A stretch of DNA of 64,000 nt from Shinisaurus crocodilurus. Its lineage: Eukaryota > Chordata > Lepidosauria > Squamata > Shinisauridae. Positions 10,847 to 21,754 of this stretch are shown piece after piece (the stretch's first letter is position 1; the number at the start of each line of letters is the position of its first letter). The notes beneath the pieces were generated by a model. It was given only the letters and a program-made list of their open reading frames with translations, searched no databases and was not told where the DNA came from. The position numbers were made by a program, and so were the translations under genes. Location of the stretch: assembly GCA_021292165.1 (NCBI GenBank), contig CM037878.1, positions 4,340,001 through 4,404,000 on the forward strand. The letters run 5' to 3'.

Positions 10847-10970
10847 CGAAGTACTCTGCTGAAGGGGGGTTTTCCATGTCAAACAGCATCTTCTTGGTCA
10901 AGTGCTCCAGCTCATCCTCTGGTCTGAATAAAGGTGCATTTGAGGCAGGGCTGGGACCGGTGTGTCCACT
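10847..10970 (-). CDS. LPP: LPP exon encoding the pre-LIM segment (internal exon)
   Basis: LPP is a zyxin-family adaptor of focal adhesions and cell-cell contacts that also shuttles to the nucleus. It binds actin regulators through proline-rich motifs and partners through three C-terminal LIM domains. This 124-bp exon encodes 41 codons plus one base. After a variable SGHTGPSPAS start it carries FRPEDELEHLTKKMLFDMEN and then PPSAEYF, the conserved amphipathic segment just before LIM1 in LPP. The acceptor is a pyrimidine-rich tract ending CAG at 10973-10971. The donor is G|GTAAGT at 10847|10846. The entry phase 0 matches the phase-0 exit of the exon at 61438-62106. The exit phase 1 leaves a split glycine codon before the first LIM cysteines. 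Similarity to known LPP is recalled, not computed. Confidence 0.96.
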
Positions 10971-11086
10971 CTGGAGAAGGAAGAAACAGATAACTTGTGA
11001 AGTTTCCAAGATGGCATAAAAATTCGGACTATAGGCATAGGTTTAGGTCAATTCAAAATCAAACTGATGGTGGGAAACCACAGGAA

Positions 11087-11440
11087 TTTTAGGATGTTTT
11101 AAAGATGTTTTTTAAAGATGTTTTAAAGATGTTTTAAAGATGTTTTAAGACGTTTTTAGGATGTTTTAAGATGTTTAATAGTATATATTGTGTTGTTTTA
11201 TTTCATAGATTTCATAGATCATAGAGTTGGAAGGAGCCTACAAGGCTATCGAGTCCAACCCCCTGCACAATGCAGGAAACTAGAGGAGGGGTCTCCCATC
11301 CAAGTAATCACCAGGCCTGACCCTGCTTAGCTTTCCACGCTCAGACAAGCTGAGCCAGCATATAATTATTATATAAATAATTTTATATTTTCTGTTGTTC
11401 CCCGCCTCGATCTAGATGGAGAGGCGGGTAATAAATAAAA

Positions 11441-11491
<51 letters not shown>
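11087..11491 (+). mobile_element. L2-type LINE 3' end, family C, split by a SINE
   Basis: The left part (11087-11204) has degenerate repeats of GATGTTTTAAA. The right part (11356-11491) has TTCCCCGCCTCGATC, GAGAGGCGGGTAATAAATAA and a long (ATT)n tail at 11441-11491. The same 3' end appears inverted at 31905-32395 with coding sequence attached, which identifies it as a LINE end. The two parts are separated by the 5S-derived SINE. Confidence 0.75.
11205..11355 (-). mobile_element. 5S rRNA-derived SINE with CR1-like tail
   Basis: On the minus strand, 11355-11291 matches the internal promoter half of vertebrate 5S rRNA. The AGCTAAGCAGGGTC block is followed by GGCCTGG, a TACTTGGATGGGAGAC-like block, and the preceding GATC-type stem is degraded. 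From about 11288 down to 11205 the sequence is the CR1 3' end, GTTGGACTCGATAGCC then CCTTCCAACTCTATGATC with TCTATGAAAT tail repeats. This is the architecture of a 5S-headed (SINE3-like) element mobilised by CR1. Identification rests on recalled 5S sequence. Confidence 0.75.
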
Positions 11492-11492
<1 letters not shown>

Positions 11493-11939
11493 AACTGTCC
11501 AGTTACTCATGAACAGATCCACTGGTGAAAGGTTTCCAGCCAGCTGCTTGAAATGAACGCAACCCCTCCTCCCCAAAGCCTGCCACTCTGTCGCGACTTT
11601 TCCTTGCGTGCAGGTTGGCTGCAATTCTTCTGTTGATTTTTGTGAGTGGAAAACTGCACAGAGAGGCAGAATTTCTTCCTCTCTTTTCTTCCCAAAATAA
11701 ACTGCCTAATGCCTTGAGACTCTCCAGAAGTGGACCACTGGATCCCCATGATGAAATGAGAGGAAAAACACAAACCAACGGGGGTGCTAAGTTGGGGATA
11801 TACCGGTATTGGATCTGGGGTGCTTCCAGATGGCTGGCCCCTAGGTGCTACCAATCAAGACATTGTGCAACTATTTTGTCTTTCCCTCTGTAACAGATTT
11901 TCTGATGTAAGAAAAAAGATGGTGGGAAACCACAGGAAG

Positions 11940-12637
11940 GTTACAAATGGAAGGCAAATGCTATTTTGGGCTGCATTGATAGAAGTATAGCTTCCAAATC
12001 GTGTGAGGTGATAATTCCCCTCTACTCGGCACTGGTTAGGCCTCATCTTGAGTACTGCGTCCAGTTCTGGGCACCACACTTTCAGAAGGACGTAGACAAA
12101 CTGGAGAGGGTTCAGAGGAGGGCAACAAGGAGGGTGGCCGGGTGACCGGCCAGATGGGCGATTAATAAATCTAATAAATAAATAAATCTAATAAATAAAA
12201 CAAGGATGATAAAGGGACTGGAAACAAGGCCCTATGAGGAGAGACTGAAGGAACTGGGCACGTTTAGCCTTCAGAAGAGAAGACTGAGGGGAGATATGAT
12301 CGCACTCTTCAAGTACTTGAAAGGTACATAGAGGAGGGCCAGGATCTCTTCTTGACCATCCCAGAGTGAACGACACGGAATAACGGGCTCAAGTTACAAG
12401 AAGCCAGATTCCGGCTGAACATCAGGAAAATCTTCCTGACTGTTACAGCAATATGACAATGGAACCAATTACCTAGGGAGGTGGTGGGCTCTCCCACTCT
12501 GGAGGCATTCAAGGTGCAGCTGGACAGCCATCTGTCGGGGATGCTTTAACTTGGATTCCTGCATTGAGCAGGGGGTTGGACTCGATGACCTTATAGGCCC
12601 CTTCCAACTCTACAGTATTCTATGATTCTATGACCAT
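11940..12637 (+). mobile_element. CR1-type LINE 3' region with C-terminal coding remnant
   Basis: The copy runs from the GCAAATGC/GGGCTGCATTGATAG region through the CCAGTTCTGGGC block, the [12 protein letters not shown] block and the PREVVGSPTLEAFK block. It ends in the CR1 3' end with CCCCTTCCAACTC and TTCTATGATTCTATGA repeats. Frameshifts and stops make it non-functional. A 67-bp L2 tail interrupts it at 12132-12198. Confidence 0.88.
12132..12198 (+). mobile_element. 67-bp L2 family B tail inserted in CR1
   Basis: The insert GGGTGGCCGGGTGACCGGCC, then AGATGGGCGATTAATAAA and a TAAATAAA tail, is flanked by exact 8-bp direct repeats AACAAGGA (12124-12131 and 12199-12206). It interrupts the CR1 reading between the QRRATR and MIKGLE blocks. 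It is an extreme 5' truncation of L2 family B. Confidence 0.9.
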
Positions 12638-13232
12638 CTGGACCCCCTGTAAAAATCTGTGAACAAGGCAGGGTGATTGCACAATAAAAGCCTTGCCTGG
12701 AAGCATCCTTGGACAGCAAACCACAGCTACTGCGCTTGGCTTTCCCACATTACCACAAGAGTGAATGAAAAACAAAAACAAACACAGGACAATGACCTGC
12801 TTTAGGATGAGCCACACGATGGGGCCTCTACCCAAGCACTGGCTAACCTGAACGGGCACAACTCTCCAAAACCGCAAGCAGTGCCTTTTTCCAGCCCTGG
12901 CTGCCCTAACAGGAGATGCTGAGAACTGAATCTGGTTTGCCATTCCTGTATGCTTGCATTGTTGGCCATCCAATGCCAAGGTGTTTACCTTCAATTCTTT
13001 GTAACAGCTGGATCTAGTTTATCTATGGCTTTGCTTATATAAGACTGACAGAGACTTGTTGTCTCTGAATTACTGCTTTTATGAGCTTAAAAACAAAACA
13101 AAAACCATCCCTTGCTGATCCTATTCATTTGACCATGCACATGTTGTTTCTTAAAGTTCAATTTATGGAACCATTTCCTCCATCAGCCCTGTTTCCGTGG
13201 TTTTCCTAACCACAAGCAACTCTGGACTTTGG

Positions 13233-13233
<1 letters not shown>

Positions 13234-13271
<38 letters not shown>
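13234..13271. repeat. (TG)n microsatellite
   Basis: Uninterrupted TG run of 38 bases, seen directly. Confidence 0.95.
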
Positions 13272-13273
<2 letters not shown>

Positions 13274-13867
13274 AGATGTGGCTCTCTAAAAACAACAAAC
13301 ACAAAAACTTAACAAATTAACCAACTGGGCCACCATCAGATAAGCGAACTATGAAAAGTGACTGTGTGAGCCACTTCTGGTGGTTGCCAAGCACTGGGGG
13401 ATTATACTGATCGCTGCTGCAAATTGTCCAGAGGCTGTGTTTTGCCTACCCTGGGCAGACCAGGTTCTCTGAGCTCTTGGCCCGGTTTCTTCAGGATCAG
13501 GGCCCAGAGGGGCACAGGCATACAGGCAAGCTTACAATCCAAAGCCTTCTGATTTGAGAAGGCAGCTGTCCATGGAAGAGCGGAAGATGGGCACAGCGGT
13601 GTGTGTACAGTGTGAGACTGAAGGGAGCCCAGTCGAATTCAGTAGAAGGGCAGGCTAGGGGGTGATCAATGAGAGAAAAAAGACAAGGTAGCTATACTCT
13701 GGAAAGCAGCCATCTTTATATGGAGAAGGGCTGCCTTTTACTGCTGCTGAATTCCTGTCTGGTGGCAGTGATATTGTTGTAGTTATTGTGATGACGATCT
13801 TATAGCTTCCTCAGTGTGCACGCCGGTGCTTTACAAAGGATAAGAGGACAGGTCTGCACCTTGAGGA

Positions 13868-13985
13868 ACTTAAGAGTGCAATGCTATGCATGTTTAGATT
13901 GGGGGATTATGGGAGTTGTAGGCTGGCTGGGGCATGCTGGGAGGTGTAGGATGTTTTTCTGCCTAAACATGCATAGGGTTGCTTC
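13868..13985. mobile_element. Palindromic MITE, GCAATCCTATGCATGTTTAG family, degraded
   Basis: The left arm has TGCAATGCTATGCATGTTTAG and the right arm has TGCCTAAACATGCATAGGG, around a GGGAGTTGTAGG centre. Better copies are at 32608-32745 and 51622-51710, and one is split by a hAT insert at 22761-23124. Confidence 0.7.
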
Positions 13986-14032
13986 CTTACAGTTTTAAAA
14001 TAGACACAGGAAAGAAGAGGAAGCGTCTAAAG

Positions 14033-14719
14033 CAGGGGTCTTCAAACTAAGGCCCGCGGGCCACATCCGGCCCGCCTTGCGTTTTTATCCGGCCCGCCGG
14101 CCGATTGGCGGAAGCAGACTTTTTTTTAACTCTTTCGCTTCAAGCGCCAATTCTTTTAATTCTTTTCCATAATATGGAAAAATTAGTGGTGGTGTTTTAC
14201 CTCTTATGTATGAGCTGATGTAGCTAAGTCAGATTTCTAATGTTTCAAAAATGCTACTTTGGATTGAAGCAGAGTATGCTCATTTGTGTGATGGCAAAAA
14301 CAAAATATTCGTGTTAGGCATGAAACAATTGTGCAACTATATATGTAAATACCACCAGCCCTGCCAGGAGTATTCGTTAATATTCCCTCTTCTTCCCTCC
14401 CCATTCCCTTTTCCTTGTGTGTCGTGTCTTTTTAGATTGTAAGCCTGCGGGCAGGGACTGTCTTGTTAATTGCTGTAAACCGCCCAGAGAGCTTCGGCTA
14501 TTGGGCGGCATAAAATGAAATAAATAAATAAATAAATAAAGTAACTTTCCATTTAGGGGCGGGGGGAAATTCACCCCTATCAAGTAAAAAAAAAGGATCC
14601 GGGTCCTTTTTTTTTTACTTGATCCATTCGTTCATATTTTTTTCAAACTATAGTCCGGCCCCCCAACAGTCTGAGGGACAATGAACTGGCCCCCTGTTTA
14701 AAAAGTTTGAGGACCCCTG
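14033..14719. mobile_element. hAT element, CAGGGGTCTTCAAACTAAGG family, with nested L2
   Basis: The terminal inverted repeats are CAGGGGTCTTCAAAC and GTTTGAGGACCCCTG, with exact 8-bp duplications GTCTAAAG at 14025-14032 and 14720-14727. Sub-terminal sequence has GGCCCGCGGGCCACATCCGG on the left and GTCTGAGGGACAATGAACTG on the right. No transposase frame remains. An L2 family A 3' end is inserted at about 14352-14540. The host element is a non-autonomous Charlie/Buster-like hAT of a type also known from mammals. Confidence 0.92.
14352..14540 (+). mobile_element. L2 family A 3' end nested in the hAT element
   Basis: It contains TTGTAAGCCTGCGGGCAGGG, CGCCCAGAGAGCTTCGGC, TATTGGGCGGCATAAAAT and a (AAAT)n tail. 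The left border is inferred from loss of hAT-like sequence and is approximate. Confidence 0.75.
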
Positions 14720-15224
14720 GTCTAAAGCCTGCTGTGGTGACCTGAATTTCCCATACTGCATTCTAACAAAGAAGGGTTTGCTCGCTACATTCAAAGGAGG
14801 TTCTACAAATCATACTGATTTTTAACACACACTTGGACAGAACATAGTAAATTGTTTCTGACAAAATAAGGGAGAAAACTCAAGGCCTTAGGATCTGTCT
14901 GTGTAAGACATCATTGGCTATAGTCCAACACGTCCCCCCCCCCCCCAATGAGCAGCTAAGGACATTATTCAGACGTGCTGCTGCTGAAGCTGGGATCATT
15001 TGTGACTGCTGGGAAATGGAGTGAAGGGGGTCTCATCCATCCGTGGCGAGTAGAATCTCAAGGGCATTTTGGAATTAACTGTTGTGCAAGGCTTAATAAA
15101 AATGAGCGGGATGAAAATTTCATTTGAAAAAGGGCCAGGAACCCGGGCTGCACCAAAATGTTCATCTCATTCTGATTTTTGGAGGTAAAAGTCATGCTTC
15201 TGGTGTGGAGATATGACCAAATGT

Positions 15225-15455
15225 CTCCTCTAGATCACAGGCAGCTGCCTGGTCTCAAATCAGGCCATTTGTCTATCCAGTCCAGTGTCATCCGCTCTGA
15301 CTGGCAGCAGTCTTCCTGGGTCTCTCAGGCAGAGAGAGGTCTTCTCCATCATCTGCTACCGGATCCTTTGAACTGGGGATGAAAGGAGTTGGACCTGGGG
15401 CATTCTGGACGCAAAGCGGGTGCACCGCTGCTGAGCTACGACCTCTCCCTGAGTC
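15225..15455 (-). mobile_element. tRNA-headed SINE, second family, inverted
   Basis: Read on the minus strand it has GAGGTCGTAGCTCAGCAG at the head, a GTCCAACTCCTTTC B-box-like element, CTGCCAGTCAGAGCGGATGA and ACTGGACTGGATAG. This is the same order as the copies at 17607-17830 and 43107-43305. Confidence 0.75.
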
Positions 15456-15674
15456 ATACACCGCTACCGTGTCCCAAATCAGCGGAAACAGAGGCACCAT
15501 TAAAACAACAACAGCAATGAAGGTTGTATTCTTGCGGACTGAGAGCAGACATCCCAACCCATCAGGGATCACACAGTGATATCACGATACTACACGGCAA
15601 ATCAGATTTGCCTGCGTCAGGCGGTCACAACGCCAGTGGGGTGTATGGGCAAGGGTTTATGGATCAGCACGACC

Positions 15675-16036
15675 CTCACTCTGAGGGGAGATATGATCGC
15701 ACTCTTCCAGTACTTGAAGGGTTGTCACACAGAGGAGGGCAAAGATCTCTTCTCGTTCATCCCAGTTTGCAGGACACGGAATAATGGGCTCAAGTTACAG
15801 GAACCTAGATTCCACCTAAACATCAGGAAAAATTTCCTGACTGTCAGAGCAATAAGACAATGGAATCAACTACCTAGGGAGGTCGTGGGCTCTCCCACTC
15901 TGGAGGCATTCAAGGTGCAGCTGGACAGACATCTGTCAGAGATGTTTTGACCTAGATTCCTGCATTGAGCAGGGAGTTGGACTTGATGGCCTTGTAGGCC
16001 CCTTCCAACTCTACTTTTCTATTATTCTATGATTCA
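15675..16036 (+). mobile_element. CR1-type LINE 3' region
   Basis: The plus-strand frame carries [18 protein letters not shown], then IRKNFLTVRAIRQWNQLP and REVVGSPTLEAFKVQLDRHL before a stop. The CR1 3' end follows, with CCCCTTCCAACTC and TTCTATGATTC repeats. It is 5'-truncated. The last 90-odd codons are open, so this is a comparatively young copy. Confidence 0.9.
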
Positions 16037-17606
16037 TGAAAAGCATCTAGATCTTTGGTTCAGCCCTATTAGTAGCTGCACTGGACACTCTGAGGAGGCT
16101 CATGGACCACCAGTACAATATTCTTTGGAACAATTTATTCTAAACTAGCGAACGGGCTCGATTTCACTCGCGTTGCGATAGCCCTTCGTTTGAGACCTTC
16201 AAGCAAATTTACTCAGCTGTCGAAGTTGGACATGTTGTGCCCGTCCCCTCTGAGTGAGGCCATGCCCACTGGCACCCCTAGGCGCAGTCCCTGCCATGAT
16301 GGGTGCACCCCTATAGACCCATGAGGGAAGAGTCAGCCCACTCCATTCCCCCAAGTGGGGCTGCCCCACTGCAGTGGGAAGGGAGCAAGTGTATAACGCT
16401 GTCCCTTGGCCTGTTAATCTCCGCTGGCTTCAAAACGTATTGACTGCAAAGCCATGCGCTGGTTGGGGAAGTTGCCCCCTAGTGGCTGAAGGTGTTACTG
16501 CAGCCACAGGGGCACGTTTAAATTAATTAAAATTAATTAATGTGTTTTAAAAATGAAATAACCCTGAGGTGCACACCCCTAGTACATGCCACGTTTCAGG
16601 TGTCTAGGAGGAATGGAGCTGACGGACGGACACACATCCACTTTGATCATGATAGATTATGCATTGTGAGTTTTCTGAGTATAGCATTTGGCCTTCTTTG
16701 TCCAATAATCTTCCCTACTCAGAAGCAAAAATGATAGGAGGGGGCAATGCCGTGGCTCCTCTCCTCAGACCCATGCCATATCTCATTGATAAGGGTCTCT
16801 ATATCTCACACCTCCCCTCCCCCGCCCCAAGAGCTCAGTGGTGTTCAAAATGTGCACAGTTGGAAGCAAAACTGTATGGATCTATTCTTAATTTGCACGA
16901 AATGACTTCTTAGCATAGTTTGGTTCAAAAATTGGGTGAGGGAACTGAAAGCGTTTTTTGTTGAGTTCTCATTGCATCCGGACAACATTTTGGGAACACT
17001 TTCCTACAGCATTTCAGTTCTTAAATTTCATCATGGTTTAACCATTACAAAAGTCATCTTTTGCACTCAAACCAACCTATTATTTCCCCCATGAAGAAGC
17101 CTGAAGTCATGCCTCCCATGTAGAAGCCTAAAGCTTTTTTCCCCAGATCGGTTACTTCTAAGTACGACTCTCTTCACCAAATGCACACACCCCTTCTGTG
17201 CCCAGGCAGTGTGTGAGGTTTTCAATCAAGAACACTCTGTGACGTCATACCGTCATGTCTGTGACATCACAGCATCATATTCACTTCCCTCCATTTATCT
17301 TTCCTCAGGTCCCCTACATCTTCCACCCCTTCTTTCCTAGACCCCTTGCTACCATCTTGCTGCTGCCCCCTATAGGCCTTCTTTCCCTCTTGCATTCAAG
17401 ACTCTTTTCAGCCTGCCTCTTTTCAGCCTCTCTCTGTCCATCATCACCTCCTTCTACTTTCCCATCCCTCTCGCCATGTATTTGTTACACTGCATCCTGT
17501 GGCTCATTTAACACCTTACTCACACAGCTCTACAACCATCATAAACGGCTCAAAATGGCTTCCCGAAAAACTCATCTGTTTTGGTATTTGACATATGCAG
17601 ATGGGG

Positions 17607-17830
17607 AAGGCCCCTATCTCAGTGGTACAGTACATGCTTTGCATACATAAGACTGCAGGTTCAATACTCGGCATTGCTAGTTAACACGGAACCCATAAAA
17701 ACCTCCACTCGACACCCTGGAGAGTTGCTACCACTTAAGAGACAGTTGACAGCCCTGGGTTAGATCGACCGGCGCTCCGGCTTGGGACAAGCCAGTCTCA
17801 TCTGTTCATATTTGTCTGCTTACTTCAGTC
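17607..17830 (+). mobile_element. tRNA-headed SINE, second family
   Basis: An A-box-like CTATCTCAGTGGTACAGTAC and a B-box-like GCAGGTTCAATACTC are followed by a body with ACCCTGGAGAGTTGCTACCA and a degraded GACAGCCCTGGGTTAGAT block. It matches the order of the other family members. Confidence 0.75.
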
Positions 17831-18024
17831 TCTATCTTGCCCATTTCAAACCGCTAAGAGAAGACAAAAACAGCTAGCAAAATATCTAATTAGAATTAAT
17901 TAAGTATAAAAGCAAACAGGCACTGGTTTGATGAAAAATTAAAGCTTTTGCAAATTCGTTCATGCACCAAAAAGCATGGAAATGGTAAATTAAGGCTCCT
18001 GCCTTAACTTCCACAGTACTTAAG

Positions 18025-18105
18025 GCAGTAAAAATGTTCTAAAGCAGCAGGAGTTGTAGTCCAACACGTCTGGATGGCACCAGGTAGGGGAGACTGTTCT
18101 ACAGT
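18025..18105. mobile_element. hAT-like MITE fragment, CCCCAACCTGG family
   Basis: It contains GGAGTTGTAGTCCAACACG, TCTGGATGGCACCAGGTAG and GGGAGACTG, the right half of the family seen at 41826-41973. The left half is missing. Confidence 0.6.
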
Positions 18106-18942
18106 CTCACGTATTGTGCTCAATTGCATCATAGGCTTCATAATCCTACACTTTCCTTCGGTCTCTCAGCCCGATAAGGTCCAACTGCATCAGTTTCCCT
18201 CGGCTTTCAGGGGCATAACTTGCTCAGATAACTCGCTTCAATGAGTAAAGTAGGAAATGTTAAACTCCCCAGCTTTAAAAAGGCAGGGAAAAACCCCCCC
18301 AATAACACACCAATACAGTTGAAGGCAAACCCAAGTGGCATTCCTGCATTTCTGAAATAGTTTCATCAACCTACAAATTTACTAAGACAAAGTGACCAGT
18401 AAATAAATGGTTGGAAACAAAGGCCCTCTTCTCCTCCTGGCAGAACTTTTAAACTGCTGTAACTCGTGTTTTGTCCAATTTCTCCCACATGTTGATGCCT
18501 TATATATTTCACCAAAGGGATTCATTCCCCGTGCCAACTGCCACATCAAAAGGGCAAATCTTATCTACTTCAGAAGGAATCAAAGTTTCAGATTTGTACT
18601 GGCAGAATGCTGGAAAATCCCTCCACCTAACTTAGGGAGCTGCTCCCATGGCTCTTAATTACCCCATGCCTGCTTAAACCCTGGCTGTTAACTGCCAGCC
18701 CCAAAGGCAAAGTTGTACAGCTGTTCTGAGGAACATTCAGACTCGGGCTCTGGCAGGACCCTAAGGAAAGGAACGTCTATAACCATCACCGAGAACCCCT
18801 CCCTAGGTGTTGCAATTGTTCTATCTTGGCACAAGGACGGTAAAATCAAGACGCTGCTCCCATCTGATGGCTAGTGGTCATGATGGTACAAAGTAGACAA
18901 GGAGAATAGACCTATTGAGGGATCAAGTGAGGAGGCAGGGAA

Positions 18943-18970
18943 GTGCGCGCGTGCGTGCGTGCGTGCGTGC
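18943..18970. repeat. (GCGT)n microsatellite
   Basis: GCGCGCGT followed by GCGT repeats, seen directly. The run is CpG-rich and alternating purine-pyrimidine. Confidence 0.9.
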
Positions 18971-19109
18971 GGAGACTGTGGCAAAGGATCCAGCACTTCC
19001 TATGCCCTGCCAGGCTCACACCAGTCAGGGAGGAAAGGGTGGCTTCCCCCCGTTTTTCCACTCACTGCTTCTGGAGGCATGTTCAGATAGGCGTCCCCCA
19101 ATCCACCCC

Positions 19110-19535
19110 TGATTGGGAGTCGGCAGCCACAGTGGCAGAAAGTTCCACTACAGCCTTGAACAACCTGGGCCCGGGATATCAGAGGGCATGCCTCCTCCCT
19201 TCGCATCCTGCCCGATCACCAAGGCCTTCTGAAGAGGCACTCCTGGTGGTCCCACATGAGTCACAAGGTCTGCTTGAAAACCACAAGGAGTACGGCCTTT
19301 TTCGTGTAGGCCCCCACCCTCCCCACAGAGAATCAGGCATGGACCTACATGACTTTAATGTTTTCGGCGTTTCCTGAAAAGTTTTCTTTTTAGACCAGCA
19401 TTTCTTGCCTAGACTAAATCCCAGGCACTGTTTTACCGATATTCTTTGCTTTTATTGAAAACTGTTTGTATTTTGCATTTTAATGTGTGTGCAGCAGGTT
19501 ATACATTTTATAACAAATGAAAAATAAATAAAACA
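19110..19535 (+). mobile_element. Old L2-type LINE 3' relic
   Basis: The fragment has a decayed coding-like part, an AT-rich stretch with GTTTGTATTTTGCATTTTAA, and an AATGAAAAATAAATAAAAC tail like the other L2 ends here. Subfamily is not determined. Confidence 0.45.
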
Positions 19536-20684
19536 GAATTCAGGGAGAGCTTCTGCAGGTGGACTTCTCCTTCTGCCTCTGGAGGGAGAGGTCCGCAGTA
19601 TCCTATACTATCCTATAGTGCCCACGAATCTCTTCCAGGGACCATAGCATTGCTCCCCAAGAGTTTTAAACATCAACACCATCATCTTGGAAGGTGGTCA
19701 GGGAATAGTGAACCAGGCAGCACGCACACTGGGCTTACACTGGCAACAACCAAAATACATTATTAATTTAGAAATGGTAAACAACAGCTCACAGACTCTG
19801 ACAACAATGAACACCTTCTGTCTGTCTGATCTTTCTTATAAATATTCAACTTCTAAAACGCTTGGTCGAGAAGCACAATTGTGCAGAATGCATGTGCCAA
19901 GAAGCTGATGAATCCTCTCCTTTGTTAATTTCAGAGATTCTTTGGTTTTCTTTTTATTTGCACTCCAAACCTTGCTGAAAATGATCAGCCTTTCACATAT
20001 GCAGGGATGTTAGATCTAACATCATTCATTTTTGTCCCGTCCCCCCCGCCCCTGCCAAAAAAAGGGAAATGGGGAAAAAGCCACCTGAACAAGTGATAAA
20101 CACCTTGCAAAAGTGGCAGAGACATTCAAAAACTGTGCAGTAATGAATGCACCACCACTCAGGCGGCACGATATACGTTCATTTTCCCTGTCCATTTGCA
20201 AACGATGTACCAGAGGCTCCTTTCTTGGAAGGAAAATAACTTCAATTATGTGTTCTCAACCAAAGAAACATGGAAATTATCTTCCTTTCAGAAGGTAGAA
20301 TTAGCCCAATTTAGAACTGAAAAGCTGCCAAAAAACATCCCTTGCTGATATTTACTTCTTTCCCCCTCCATCCCCGCCCCCCTGCCTGTTCAGATACGCA
20401 TCACATTTGCAGGATTATTTCTGAGGTTTGTGACTTTGGACATCACTGTGCCTCTGATGGGGGCCCGAAATTGTGTCTCCTTCCCCTCCCGATAGTACAC
20501 CCATCTCTGCCATCTACCCCCACATCTGGAATGCCCGAGAGACAGCTTCCCCATAGCTCCTACCATGGGACTCCATCCCAGGCTCTGCTTGGCCCTTTTG
20601 CGTCTTGTGGGGCGATCCCCAAGGATTCCGCTCTTAGGGTTTCTGGGACTTGAAAAAGGAACATCATGGCTTCAGGCTGCGACT

Positions 20685-21345
20685 TATTGTTTATTTATTA
20701 TTTATTATTTACATTTATTAATCGCCCATCTGGCCGGCAACCGGCCACCCTGGGCAATGTACATAGGCTAAAAACAAGATATAAAATACATTTAAAACAT
20801 TATAATTTTTTTTAAAAAACGTAACCCACCCCATATTCCCGCCTGAATAGCCATGTTTTTAGTGAGCGGCGGAAGCTCAGCAGAGAGGGGGCATGGCGGA
20901 GGTCACTCGGGAGAGAGTTCCACAGTACGGGGGCCGCCACAGAAAAGGTCCTCTTCCTCGTCCCCACCAGTCTAGCTGCTCTGGCTGAAGGGACAAGGAG
21001 AAGGCCATCTGTGGCAGATCTCGTTGAGCGGCCCACTTGGTGTTGCTGGAGATGCTCCTTGAGATAGACTGGACCGGAGTCGTATAGGGTTTTAAAGGTC
21101 AAAACCAACACTTTGAATTCGGCTCGGCAAGCAACTGGTAGCCAGTGTAGCTCCTTGAGCACTGGCGTGATGTGATCCCACCGGTGGCTGCCTTTAACCA
21201 GGCGAGCCGCCGCGTTCTGTACCAGCTGTAGCTTCCGAACCGTCTTCAAGGGTAACCCCACGTAGAGCGCATTACAGTAGTCTAGGCGAGAGGAGACCAA
21301 GGCATGAACCACTGAGAGCTTAGCCCAGAGAGCTACATAGGATGG
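20685..21345 (-). mobile_element. L2-type LINE, family B, C-terminal reading frame plus 3' end
   Basis: The minus-strand frame 21312-20812 (166 codons) reads as an L2-type C-terminus. It starts [16 protein letters not shown] and continues with [31 protein letters not shown], then [19 protein letters not shown] and [20 protein letters not shown] ending WLFRREYG. The 3' end has GGGTGGCC, GGCCAGATGGGCGATTAATAA and a TAAATAA tail. The frame is intact here but the element is 5'-truncated and cannot move by itself. Confidence 0.9.
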
Positions 21346-21754
21346 TGTAGTCGGGCTTCAAAGCCCTCTTTAGCAGCAGAAGGGAGTGGACAGTATCAAC
21401 CCCTGTGACTGGGAGGCAGTATGAAACCTCTAGATTGGCTGGGTCGGGTATACGTAAATCCCAGGGAGCCTGGCCTTCCGCCCTTTGTCCAGTCACCAGC
21501 GCAGGACCTTCTGCCTGTTACGCTCCTGACCCTTTTCAAGGAACTGACTTTAAGGACCTTGAGGTAGAAGTGGGTACCTGAGGCCTGGATTCAGCCTGGC
21601 CCCGACACAATAACTTGCCTTCGTTGCACTTGTTTGGTTGCCTAGGCTCCCTCTCACTGGCACGGTATTCTTCTGTGGGGCCCGTCTGGGTCTTTTGGAT
21701 GGCCTTCACGAAGGTACCCACTCATGCAAAAGAGCCCGAGACGTGTAGGTCCCA

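Larger units (their letters stand above)
11066..11938. repeat. Pair of 21-bp direct repeats
   Basis: The same 21 bases, beginning GATGGTGGGAAACC and ending CAGGAA, occur at 11066-11086 and 11918-11938. The first copy abuts an L2 family C element and the second abuts a CR1 element. They could be the target duplication of an 831-bp composite insertion. L2 and CR1 elements do not usually leave such long duplications, so the origin is uncertain. Confidence 0.7.

Noticed and set aside
11291..11355. Possible 5S rRNA gene
   Set aside because: Only the internal promoter half is present and it is joined to a CR1 tail; it is a SINE head.
16128..16670. Repeat-like block with CTAGCGAACGGGCTCGATTTC and a GATCATGATAGATTATGCAT end
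   Set aside because: It looks like an old mobile element, but I could not find terminal repeats, a duplication or a second copy to support a class.
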